A DNA stretch of 64,000 nt. Origin: Achromobacter sp. UMC71. GTDB taxonomy: Bacteria; Pseudomonadota; Gammaproteobacteria; Burkholderiales; Burkholderiaceae_B. The notes beneath the pieces are model-generated. The model saw only the letters and a list, made by a program, of their open reading frames with translations. It did not search any database and was not told where the DNA came from. Each line of letters starts with the position of its first letter. The stretch's first letter is position 1. A program made the translations under genes and the position numbers. The stretch spans positions 62,001 through 126,000 of the forward strand of contig NZ_LZZT01000039.1 in the NCBI RefSeq assembly GCF_014170305.1, written 5' to 3'. This document shows positions 28,353 through 36,390 of this stretch, piece by piece.

Positions 28353-29807
28353 ATGACCCGACTCGACACCCAGCCCTTTGATCTGATCCTTGCCGGCGGC
28401 ACCGTCATCGACGGCAGCAACAGCCCCGGCCGGCGCGCCGACGTTGGCCTGATCGGCGACCGCATCGCCGCCATCGGCGACCTGGCCGGCGCCGCCGCGC
28501 GCCAGCGCATCGATGTGGCGGGCATGGTGGTGGCGCCCGGCTTCATCGATTCGCACACCCACGACGACAACTACCTGCTCAAGCACCGCCACATGACACC
28601 CAAGATCTCGCAGGGCGTCACCACGGTCATCACCGGCAATTGCGGCATCAGCCTGGCGCCGCTGGCGCACGCCACTCCGCCCCCGCCGCTGGACCTGCTG
28701 GACGAAGGCGGCTCGTACCGCTTCGAGCGCTTCGCCGACTACCTGGCGGCCCTGCGCGCCACGCCCCCGGCGGTCAACGCCGCCTGCATGGTCGGCCATT
28801 CGACCCTGCGCGCCGCGGTCATGCCAGACCTGCATCGCGCCGCCAGCCCCGCGGAAATCGACGCCATGCGGGCGCTGGCCGAAGAAGCCATGGCCAGCGG
28901 CGCCATCGGCATTTCCACCGGCACGTTCTACCCGCCCGCCGCGCACGCCACCACCGAAGAGATCATCGAGGTCTGCCGCCCGCTCAGCACCCACGGCGGC
29001 CTGTACGCCACGCATATGCGCGACGAAGGCGAGCACATCGTGCCGGCACTGGAAGAGACCTTCCGCATCGGCCGCGAACTGGCCGTGCCCGTCGTGATCT
29101 CGCACCACAAGGTGATGGGCCAGCCCAACTTCGGCCGCTCGCGCGAGACGCTGCCGCTGATCGAGGCCGCCATGGCCCGGCAGGACGTGTCGCTGGACGC
29201 CTACCCCTATGTCGCCGGGTCCACCATGCTCAAGCAGGACCGCGTGCTGCTGGCCGGGCGCACCGTCATCACCTGGTGCAAGCCCTTTCCCGAACTGAGC
29301 GGGCGCGACCTGGACGAGGTGGCCGCCGAGCGCGGCAAGTCCAAATACGACGTGGTGCCCGAGCTGCAACCGGCCGGCGCCATCTACTTCATGATGGACG
29401 AGCCCGACGTGCAGCGCATCCTGGCGTTCGGCCCCACCATGATCGGGTCCGACGGCCTGCCGCATGACGAGCGCCCCCACCCCCGCCTGTGGAGCACCTT
29501 CCCGCGCGTGCTGGGCCATTACGCCCGCGACCTCGGCCTGTTCCCGCTGGAAACCGCCGTCTGGAAGATGACCGGGCTGACCGCCGCCCGCTTTGGCCTG
29601 GCCGACCGCGGCCAGTTGCAGCCGGGCTACTTCGCCGACCTGGTGGTGTTCAACCCCGCCACGATCGCCGACACGGCCACGTTCGAGCGGCCCACCGAGC
29701 GCGCGGCGGGCATCCATTCGGTCTACGTCAACGGCGTGGCAGCCTGGCAGGACCAGGCCTTCACCGGCCAGCACGCGGGCCGGGTGCTGGCCCGCGGCGC
29801 CGCCTGA
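28353..29807 (+). CDS. N-acyl-D-amino-acid deacylase (D-aminoacylase family)
   Basis: 484 aa amidohydrolase-fold enzyme. Metal ligands HTHDD (H68, H70), the bridging Cys C97 in TGNCGIS (characteristic of D-aminoacylases, which use Cys in place of carboxylated Lys), ATHMRDEG, ISHHKVMG and catalytic Asp in GSDGLPHDERPHPR are present. The reaction is hydrolysis of N-acyl-D-amino acids to acid and D-amino acid in the cytoplasm; the product is a fitting substrate for the oxidase at the head of the cluster. A GGAGAA site precedes the ATG. Confidence 0.9.
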   Translation: MTRLDTQPFDLILAGGTVIDGSNSPGRRADVGLIGDRIAAIGDLAGAAARQRIDVAGMVVAPGFIDSHTHDDNYLLKHRHMTPKISQGVTTVITGNCGISLAPLAHATPPPPLDLLDEGGSYRFERFADYLAALRATPPAVNAACMVGHSTLRAAVMPDLHRAASPAEIDAMRALAEEAMASGAIGISTGTFYPPAAHATTEEIIEVCRPLSTHGGLYATHMRDEGEHIVPALEETFRIGRELAVPVVISHHKVMGQPNFGRSRETLPLIEAAMARQDVSLDAYPYVAGSTMLKQDRVLLAGRTVITWCKPFPELSGRDLDEVAAERGKSKYDVVPELQPAGAIYFMMDEPDVQRILAFGPTMIGSDGLPHDERPHPRLWSTFPRVLGHYARDLGLFPLETAVWKMTGLTAARFGLADRGQLQPGYFADLVVFNPATIADTATFERPTERAAGIHSVYVNGVAAWQDQAFTGQHAGRVLARGAA

Positions 29808-29839
29808 GCCGAGCCAGCCTTTACAATCCGGCCTACGCT

Positions 29840-29859
29840 GCGGGGCTTGCGGGCCCCGC
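29840..29859 (+). terminator. GC-rich hairpin after the D-aminoacylase gene
   Basis: GCGGGGC (29840-29846) pairs with GCCCCGC (29853-29859), followed by GGTGTTT, a moderate intrinsic terminator 33 bp past the stop codon and 35 bp before the regulator gene. Confidence 0.5.
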
Positions 29860-29894
29860 GGTGTTTCCTCCAACCCTAGACGCCAGACCGCTCC

Positions 29895-30539
29895 ATGGCC
29901 CCACCCCGCAATACGCCGCCGCCCGAAATCGTGGGCAAGGAAGAAATGGGCGCCCGCCTGCGCGCCGAGCGCAAGGCCCGGAAAATGACGCTGCAGGCGC
30001 TCTCCCAGGCCAGCGGCATCGCGGTGTCGACCCTGTCCAAGGCCGAGCTGGGGCAGATCGCCCTGAGCTACGAAAAATTCGCCGCGCTGGCCCGCGCGCT
30101 GGGCATCGACATGACGCGCATGTTCATGCTGCGCGACGCCGCGCAGGCGGCCCAGGCGCCGACCTTCGTGAAGAACACGCTGCGCGACGCACGCGACTAC
30201 GTCACCGACAACTACCACTACCGCCTGCTGATGGGCGAATACCCGGGCAAGAAGATGATGCCCATGGTCGCGCTGATCGACGCGCGCGAAGTGGTGGAAT
30301 TCGAGGACTACATCCGCCACCCTGGCCAGGAATTCGCACTGGTGCTCTCGGGCAAGGTGCGTATCCAGTTCGAGAACGGCGACAGCGTGGTGCTGGACAA
30401 GCTGGAATCGGCCTACTTCGACAGCGGCATCGGCCACGTGTACCTGTCGCTCAGCAAGCAGCCGGCCGAGGTGCTGGCGGTGTGCAGCGACCTGGAAGAC
30501 GTGCCCTCGCGCATCAAGCCGGCGCGGCACGCCAAATAG
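29895..30539 (+). CDS. XRE-family regulator with C-terminal cupin domain
   Basis: 214 aa. Helix-turn-helix of XRE type at ~18-72 (LRAERKARKMTLQALSQASG, then VSTLSKAELGQ), then a cupin sensor domain (~135-205; HPGQEFALVLSGKVRIQFEN). Such XRE-cupin proteins control amino-acid, amine or peptide catabolism in response to a small ligand. At the end of the oxidase-peptidase-ABC-deacylase cluster it is the best candidate for its regulator, although a terminator separates it. Confidence 0.85.
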   Translation: MAPPRNTPPPEIVGKEEMGARLRAERKARKMTLQALSQASGIAVSTLSKAELGQIALSYEKFAALARALGIDMTRMFMLRDAAQAAQAPTFVKNTLRDARDYVTDNYHYRLLMGEYPGKKMMPMVALIDAREVVEFEDYIRHPGQEFALVLSGKVRIQFENGDSVVLDKLESAYFDSGIGHVYLSLSKQPAEVLAVCSDLEDVPSRIKPARHAK

Positions 30540-30594
30540 CCGCCCGGGCAGCGCGGGCGGCGCGGGACGCACGGCCCCGGCGCAATGCGCGGCC

Positions 30595-31560
30595 TCAACG
30601 CCCGGCCTGGCCGCCTCGGCCTGCGGCCGCGCCCGGGACGACTTCAAAGACAAATACGTTCTCTGGCTGGGGATAGCGCAACGTGTAGCGGGCCTCGCGG
30701 GTCTTGCCGTCGGACAGCAAGTAGTCCACCTGCAAGCCGCTCGGCTCGGCCTCGCCACCCGTTCCCAGGTACATGTTCGCCGGATAGCTGAACCGCTGCC
30801 CCTGCGCGTCGCGCACCGCCGCGCAGGCCGAGAACAGCCGCGGCAAGGCATACAGGCGCGCGCCTTGCGCCACCAGTACCTGCGGGTAGCGCCCGCCCCG
30901 GCCGCTGGTGTTGAAGTGCAGTTCGACGCAGGCCCATCCCGCGCGGCGCCAGACAGTCACCTGGGCCAGGTTCTCCGGGTCCACGGCGGCAATGCCGCGC
31001 GGTTGGGCGTCCGCTTTGCCCTGGGTGGCGGCGGCAGGCGTCACGGCACTGCCGGCGGCCAGGTCGGTGCCTTGGCCCAGCCGCCAGCGCCGCTCGCCGA
31101 TCGACAGCGACGTGCCGTCAAAACCGATGCCCGGCGTCCCTTTGGGCGGGTCCATCTCCAGTTCTCCCGGCGCGATCCAGCCGGTCGCCTCGAAGCGCCG
31201 TACCGCCACGGACATGGCGTTGACCCACAGGCAGCGGCGCGGCGTGTCCGTGCACGCCTGTGCCAAGGCCGTGCCGTCACCGGCAAACAGGTTGCCGCCC
31301 AGCGATTCGTAGAACGGCCGGTAACCGGTGAACCGGTGCGGCGCGGAGCCAGCCGGCTTGGCCATCCCGGGCGTGAGCCCAGGCGCCGCAACTGTCGCCG
31401 GTTCCGACGCGATCGTGGCGGCCGCTGCCGGCGCGGCCTGGGCCCAGGCCGACGCCGGCAGTGCCGCCGACAGCAAGGCGCCCAGGGCGGCAAGCCGCAA
31501 TACGTGGGACGGACCGCGCGAACGGCGCCAGGAACTCGGTAAAGGCTGCGATGCATTCAT
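30595..31560 (-). CDS. Exported hypothetical protein
   Basis: 321 aa from ATG 31558-31560. A twin-arginine-like basic start (SSWRRSRGP) leads into a hydrophobic segment ending AWAQA, so a cleaved signal peptide is likely, followed by an Ala/Pro-rich linker. The rest is soluble, with four scattered Cys residues (TDTPRRCLW, GWACVELHF, FSACAAV) that could pair in the periplasm. Family not recognised. Divergent from the permease gene. Confidence 0.6.
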   Translation of the reverse strand: MNASQPLPSSWRRSRGPSHVLRLAALGALLSAALPASAWAQAAPAAAATIASEPATVAAPGLTPGMAKPAGSAPHRFTGYRPFYESLGGNLFAGDGTALAQACTDTPRRCLWVNAMSVAVRRFEATGWIAPGELEMDPPKGTPGIGFDGTSLSIGERRWRLGQGTDLAAGSAVTPAAATQGKADAQPRGIAAVDPENLAQVTVWRRAGWACVELHFNTSGRGGRYPQVLVAQGARLYALPRLFSACAAVRDAQGQRFSYPANMYLGTGGEAEPSGLQVDYLLSDGKTREARYTLRYPQPENVFVFEVVPGAAAGRGGQAGR

Positions 31561-31719
31561 GGCCGCCAGCCTAGCGCCCCGCGACACGATTGGCCACCCC
31601 TACGGGAAATCCCGTAGAAACTTTCTTTCTTCCGCAGCGGTCCCTCTGTATTCAGCAAATTGTCAGGCATTGCGCCTGGCTCGCCGCGTGTCCGCGCGGC
31701 GCCCTACCGGGAGACTTCC

Positions 31720-33114
31720 ATGCCGCCTGACAGCCGCCCCCTGCGCCCCAGCTCCAGCACAGCCGGCGCGCGGGGCGGCGCCGCGGCAACCCAGGCGCTG
31801 GGGCCACCCGGCCTGTCGGTGATGGACGCTACCGTGGTGCTGGTCGGCGTGGTGATCGGCATCGGCATCTTCGGTTTTCCGCCCCTGGTCGCGCAGCACG
31901 CCGCGTCCGAGGCGATGTACCTGGCGTTCTGGTGCGCGGGCGGCCTGGTGATGCTGGTGGGCGCGCTGTGCTACGCGGAGCTGGGGGCGGCCTATCCCGG
32001 CGCGGGCGGCGAATACCTGTATCTGTCGCGGGCCTGGGGGCCGCGGGTGGGATTGCTCTTTGCCTGGGCGCGCTGCACCGTGATCCAGACCGGTGCGATC
32101 GCCGTGGTGGCCTTCATCTATGGCGACTACGCGCAGCAGCTGTTGCCGCTGGGCGCCCATGGCGCGACGGCGCATGCGGCGACATCCGTCGTTTTCCTGA
32201 CCGCCTTGAACATGGCCGGCACGCGCCATTCCAAGCGCTTGCAGTGGCTGTTCACGATGCTGACGCTGGCGGCGCTGGCGGCCGTGCTGACCGCCGCCCT
32301 GTTCACCCAGTCCCCCGCCGCCCCCGCGCCCGCGCCGCTGACGGGCAACGCCGCCGGGTTGATGGGCATGGGCATGGTGTTCGTGCTGCTCACCTACGGC
32401 GGCTGGAACGAAGCGGCCTACCTCAGCGGCGAGCTGCGCAACCCTGGCCGCAACATGGCGCGCGTGCTGCTGATCGGCACGGCGGTGGTGACCGGCGCCT
32501 ACCTGCTCACCAACCTGGCCTTGCTGGAACTGTTCGGCCTGCAGGGCCTGCGCGACACGCCTGCCCTGGGCGCGGCCGTCATGCAGCTGGCGGCCGGCCC
32601 CTACGCCGCCGCCCTGCTCAGCCTGGTCATTTGCGCCACGGCCCTGAGCACCATCAACGGCACCATCATCACCGGCGCCCGGGTGTACTACGCGCTGGGC
32701 CGCGACGTGCCGCGCCTGCGGGCGCTGGGCGGCTGGAGCGCACGCAACGAAACCCCGGTCAGCGCGCTGCTGGCGCAAGGCGCCATCACGCTGGCCCTGC
32801 TGGCGGTGGGCGCCTTCAGCCAGAACAGCGTGCAGGCCATGGTGGCCTATACCGCGCCGGTGTTCTGGCTGTTCATGCTGCTGGTGGCGGCCTCGGTCTG
32901 GCGGCTGCGCCAGCTGGACCCCGACCGCCCGCGGCCTTTCCGCGTGCCGCTGTATCCGCTGACCCCGGCGCTGCTGGCGCTGGCCTGCGCCGGGCTGGTG
33001 TATTCCAGCGCGGCCTATGCCGGCGCCGGCGCGCTGATCGGCCTGGCCGTGCTGGCCGCCGGCGTGCCGATGTTGCGCCTGCTCAAGCCTGCGGGAATGC
33101 GGGCGCCTGAATGA
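31720..33114 (+). CDS. Amino acid permease (APC superfamily)
   Basis: 464 aa from ATG 31720, which has GGGAG at good spacing; an in-frame ATG at 31660 lacks one. About twelve helices with the APC start VVLVGVVIGIGIFGFPPL (helix 1 unwound GIGIF motif) and GALCYAELGAAYPGAGGEY. Proton- or exchange-driven amino-acid or amine transport at the inner membrane; substrate unknown. A mini-ORF and a methyltransferase gene follow on the same strand. Confidence 0.87.
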   Translation: MPPDSRPLRPSSSTAGARGGAAATQALGPPGLSVMDATVVLVGVVIGIGIFGFPPLVAQHAASEAMYLAFWCAGGLVMLVGALCYAELGAAYPGAGGEYLYLSRAWGPRVGLLFAWARCTVIQTGAIAVVAFIYGDYAQQLLPLGAHGATAHAATSVVFLTALNMAGTRHSKRLQWLFTMLTLAALAAVLTAALFTQSPAAPAPAPLTGNAAGLMGMGMVFVLLTYGGWNEAAYLSGELRNPGRNMARVLLIGTAVVTGAYLLTNLALLELFGLQGLRDTPALGAAVMQLAAGPYAAALLSLVICATALSTINGTIITGARVYYALGRDVPRLRALGGWSARNETPVSALLAQGAITLALLAVGAFSQNSVQAMVAYTAPVFWLFMLLVAASVWRLRQLDPDRPRPFRVPLYPLTPALLALACAGLVYSSAAYAGAGALIGLAVLAAGVPMLRLLKPAGMRAPE

Positions 33115-33121
33115 GGCAGCC

Positions 33122-33187
33122 ATGCATCTGCTCATCCGTCTGCTCATCCGTCTGCGCTTGCATCTGCTGACGGGACGTCCGGGTTGA
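33122..33187 (+). CDS. Possible 21-residue leader peptide (mini-ORF)
   Basis: Eight bases after the permease stop, GAGG (33113-33116) precedes an ATG opening a 21-codon frame that reads MHLLIRLLIRLRLHLLTGRP plus one Gly before TGA. It is built on a 12-bp direct repeat encoding LLIR twice, rich in Leu, His and Arg. Lying 46 bp before a methyltransferase gene, it could be a regulatory leader or a small amphipathic membrane peptide. Could equally be chance. Confidence 0.3.
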   Translation: MHLLIRLLIRLRLHLLTGRPG

Positions 33188-33233
33188 ACGCCGGTCACCG
33201 CTTCGCTTTCCCTCAATACAAGGAGTCTTCACC

Positions 33234-34124
33234 ATGCAACGTGCCCAAGCTGTTCTTTCGCCCGTCCGCCGCCGGGCTGTCATGGCGTCGGCGCTCGTCC
33301 TGGCCTTATCCCTGGCCGTGCTGAACGAGGCCCGCGCCGCCGGCCCCGCCGCCGCCGTGCCGGTCAAGCCGGCGGCGGCGGTCGCTGCCACCCCCGAGGC
33401 CAAGCCGGACGGCTACGTGCCCGACGTCGGCCAGGACGGCAAGGACGTCATCTGGGTACCCACGCCCCAGACCCTGGTGGACAAGATGCTGGACATGGCC
33501 GCCGTCACGCCGCAGGACCGCCTGATGGACCTGGGCTCGGGCGACGGCCGCCTGGTCATCACCGCCGCCCAGCGCGGCCTGACCGCCAAGGGCATCGAAT
33601 ACAACCCCGACCTGGTGGCCCTGTCGCGCGGCAACGCCGCCAAGGCCGGGGTGTCCAGCCGCGCCAGCTTCGAGGTAGCGGACCTGTTCCAGACCGATCT
33701 GTCGCAGGCCAACGTCATCACCATGTTCCTGTTGTCGACCATCAACGAGAAGCTGCGGCCCAAGCTGCTGCAGCTGGAGCCCGGCACCCGCATCGTGTCC
33801 AACACCTTCCGCATGGGCGACTGGGAACCGGACGCCTCCGAAACCATCACCGAGGCCTGCCAGACCTACTGCAACGCGCTGCTGTGGATCGTGCCGGCCA
33901 AGGTCGACGGCAAATGGGACGTGGCCGGCAAGACGCTGCGGCTGGAACAGCAGTACCAAATGCTGTCGGGCAAGCTCGGCGCCAGCAATATCTCGGACGC
34001 CCGCATGGACGGCCGCAAGATCTCGTTCACGGCCGATGGCGTGCGCTACACGGGCGAAGTGAACGGCACGACCATCCGCGGCAGCGCTGCCGGCAAGGGC
34101 GAGTGGTCGGCCAAGCGGATCTGA
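33234..34124 (+). CDS. Class I SAM-dependent methyltransferase with N-terminal signal or anchor
   Basis: 296 aa, AAGGAG eight bases before the ATG. Residues 11-36 are a basic then hydrophobic segment ending EARA, read as a signal peptide or membrane anchor, then an Ala/Pro linker. The methyltransferase core starts at ~75 (VPTPQTLVDKMLDMA) with motif I LMDLGSGDGRLVI (98-108), acidic E122 and D150 (FEVADLF); the pattern resembles the FAM173/ATPSCKMT lysine methyltransferase family. A C-terminal beta domain (~215-296) is extra. SAM is not known to be available in the periplasm, so an anchored cytoplasmic-facing enzyme is an alternative. Confidence 0.75.
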   Translation: MQRAQAVLSPVRRRAVMASALVLALSLAVLNEARAAGPAAAVPVKPAAAVAATPEAKPDGYVPDVGQDGKDVIWVPTPQTLVDKMLDMAAVTPQDRLMDLGSGDGRLVITAAQRGLTAKGIEYNPDLVALSRGNAAKAGVSSRASFEVADLFQTDLSQANVITMFLLSTINEKLRPKLLQLEPGTRIVSNTFRMGDWEPDASETITEACQTYCNALLWIVPAKVDGKWDVAGKTLRLEQQYQMLSGKLGASNISDARMDGRKISFTADGVRYTGEVNGTTIRGSAAGKGEWSAKRI

Positions 34125-34194
34125 TGCCGCCGTCCCGTCGCGACCGGCGGGCGCCGCCCCGGGGCGGGTTGCCGCCCGGGCGCGGCGTCCGCGA

Positions 34195-35349
34195 TCAGCC
34201 CGCCGCGCCCTTGACCACCCGGTGCACGAACTGCAGCTTGCCCACCACCGCGCCAGGCAGCACGAAGGGGTAGAAATCGCGCTGGCCCATGCTGCGCGAC
34301 AGCTCGTTGAGCACCCCGGTCAGCGCCACCCAGGCGTTGACCAGGTCCAGGAAGCCCTGGCCTTCGGGGTCGTCCTGGTCGTACAGCGACACCCGGGTAA
34401 ACGGCTCGTAGGCCTGCTCCACCGCCATGCGCGTCACGCCAAAGCTGATGGCCGTGTCCAGCGTGTCCATCATGTGCAGGTAATGGGCCCAGGTTTCGGC
34501 CCAGTCCTCCCAGGGGTGGCAGGACGCGTACGTGCTGATGAAGCGCAGCGCCCAATCGGCGGGCGGGCCTTGTTCGTAGTTGCGTTGCAGCGCCTGGGCG
34601 TAGTCCGCCCGTTCGTCGCCGAACAACTGGCGAAAGGGTTCCAGCCACGGGCCGCCGGCCACCAGCTGATCCCAGTAGAAATGGCCGATCTCATGGCGGA
34701 AATGCCCCAGCAGCGTGCGGTAAGGTTCACGCATGGCTTCGCGCACCTGCACCCGGTAGGCGTCGTCGGCTTCCAGGATGTTGATGGTGATCAGCCCCTG
34801 GTTGTGGCCCGTCAAGAGCGGCTTGCCGTCCGCGCCCGGGGCCAGCAGGTCAAACGCCAGCCCGCCGTCGCCGGGCGCCTGCGAACGCCGGATCGGCAGC
34901 CCCAGGGTCATCAGCTGCGCGATCAGCTGGCGCTTGGCGGCCTCGACCTTGAACCACAGCGGGCCGTTCTCGGGCACCGACAGATCGGGAATGGTGCGGT
35001 TCAGGCTGCAGGCCAGGCACAGCGAGTCGCGGGACGTGGCCGGCAGCAACCAGTTGCACAGCGCCGGCGTGGCGAAGTTGCCGCAGCGCTTGAAGGCCCT
35101 GCCCCGCACCCGCCCGGCTTCGGCCCAGATGCCCTCGGTCTTGCCAGGGTCCAGCGCCAGCACGTGGCCGCGCTTGGGGTCAAAGCCCAGCGCGCGGTGG
35201 CAATTCAGGCATTCGGTGTTGCCAAAGAATATCTGCTGCCCGCAGACGCACTGGAACGCCTTGGCCCGGGCGTGGCGCTGCCGTTGGCGTTGGCGTTGGC
35301 GGTTGGGCGCGGTCAGCTGGCGGCCCAGGGCCTCGAAGAAATAGCTCAT
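34195..35349 (-). CDS. Zinc-binding metallopeptidase-like protein with N-terminal zinc ribbon
   Basis: 384 aa. N-terminal Cys pairs (C-x-C at ~34-36, C-x2-C at ~47-50, further Cys at ~89-115) form a zinc-ribbon region; the central HFRHEIGHFYW carries the H-E-x-x-H zinc-peptidase motif, and a downstream WEDWAETWAHYLH provides further His/Glu. It is the member of this family consistently found with transglutaminase-like and ATP-grasp/alpha-E genes. Start overlaps the stop of the preceding transglutaminase gene (ATGA). Last gene of a five-gene minus-strand operon. Confidence 0.85.
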   Translation of the reverse strand: MSYFFEALGRQLTAPNRQRQRQRQRHARAKAFQCVCGQQIFFGNTECLNCHRALGFDPKRGHVLALDPGKTEGIWAEAGRVRGRAFKRCGNFATPALCNWLLPATSRDSLCLACSLNRTIPDLSVPENGPLWFKVEAAKRQLIAQLMTLGLPIRRSQAPGDGGLAFDLLAPGADGKPLLTGHNQGLITINILEADDAYRVQVREAMREPYRTLLGHFRHEIGHFYWDQLVAGGPWLEPFRQLFGDERADYAQALQRNYEQGPPADWALRFISTYASCHPWEDWAETWAHYLHMMDTLDTAISFGVTRMAVEQAYEPFTRVSLYDQDDPEGQGFLDLVNAWVALTGVLNELSRSMGQRDFYPFVLPGAVVGKLQFVHRVVKGAAG

Positions 35350-36353
35350 GCATCGGGCTCCGGAAACAAGGGCGGCGCCGGCTCCGACGGGAATTCCGCC
35401 AGCGGCGCCACGGTGACCTGCACGCTCAGTTCATGCCCGCCGCCGCGGATCACCCCGCGCAGCGGCGTCACGTCGCCATAGTCGCGGCCCTGCGCCAGGA
35501 TCACGTGCGACACACCGGGCACCACGTCGTTGGTCGGGTCCAGGTCCAGCCAGCCGCCGTTGACCGCCAGGCCCAGGCAATGGACCGACACCCAGGCGTG
35601 CGACGCGTCGGCGCCGATCAATCGCGGCCGGCCTGGCGGCGGCTGCGACATCAGGTAACCGCTGACATAGCGCGCCGGCAGGCCAATGGCCCGCAGGCAG
35701 CCGATCATCACGTGCGCGAAATCCTGGCACACGCCCGCCCGCTGGCGAAAGGCGTCCAGGATCGGGGTGGACACCTGGGTATGGGCCGGGTCGTAGGTGA
35801 AGTCGCGGTGGATACGCCGCATCAGGTCGATCGCGGCCAGCGCGACCGGCCGGCCCGGCGTGAACGATGCCAGGGCGTAGTCGCGCAGTTCGCCGTGCAG
35901 CGGCACGTAGGGCGACGGAAACACGAACTCGCCTTCGGGCGCGTAGTCGGCGCCCGCGTCGTAGCGCAGGCGCTCGGCGGCGGCTTCCCAGGGCGCGCTG
36001 GCCGCCGGATCCAGCCCGTCAAAACGCGGCCGCACCGTGACCTGGCTGGCCGCGCGCACCGTCAGCGCCTCGTGCGGCGCATACAAGGCGAAGGTGGCGC
36101 GGCGGTTGCCAAAGACGTCCAGCGATTCGGCATAGTCGGCCGGCGCGGGGCTGATGTCCAGCGTGTAGCCGTCCACCTGCTGACTATCGTCCTGCAATGG
36201 CCGCAGGTAGCACAGGTGATGGGCCAGTTCGACCGGCGCTTCATAGCGATAGGCGGTCACGTGCTCCACACCCAGCGTCTGGCACGCAGCGGCCGCTGGA
36301 CTGGCGTCAAGCGGCGGCGGCTGGGGCAAAACGGGCGAAACAGGCAAGGTCAT
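35346..36353 (-). CDS. Transglutaminase-like protein with complete triad
   Basis: 335 aa. Bacterial transglutaminase-like N-terminal domain (~28-115) followed by the papain-like core with Cys in RAGVCQDFAH, His in GADASHAW and Asp in WLDLDPTND, all intact. Cytoplasmic. Proposed in the literature on ATP-grasp/alpha-E clusters to cleave or transfer amide-linked peptides; substrate unknown. Coupled to the zinc-peptidase gene by stop/start overlap; 37 bp after the ATP-grasp gene. Confidence 0.88.
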   Translation of the reverse strand: MTLPVSPVLPQPPPLDASPAAAACQTLGVEHVTAYRYEAPVELAHHLCYLRPLQDDSQQVDGYTLDISPAPADYAESLDVFGNRRATFALYAPHEALTVRAASQVTVRPRFDGLDPAASAPWEAAAERLRYDAGADYAPEGEFVFPSPYVPLHGELRDYALASFTPGRPVALAAIDLMRRIHRDFTYDPAHTQVSTPILDAFRQRAGVCQDFAHVMIGCLRAIGLPARYVSGYLMSQPPPGRPRLIGADASHAWVSVHCLGLAVNGGWLDLDPTNDVVPGVSHVILAQGRDYGDVTPLRGVIRGGGHELSVQVTVAPLAEFPSEPAPPLFPEPDA

Positions 36354-36390
36354 GGCGGCGGTCCCGGGTCATTGGATATCAGCATCGGCG

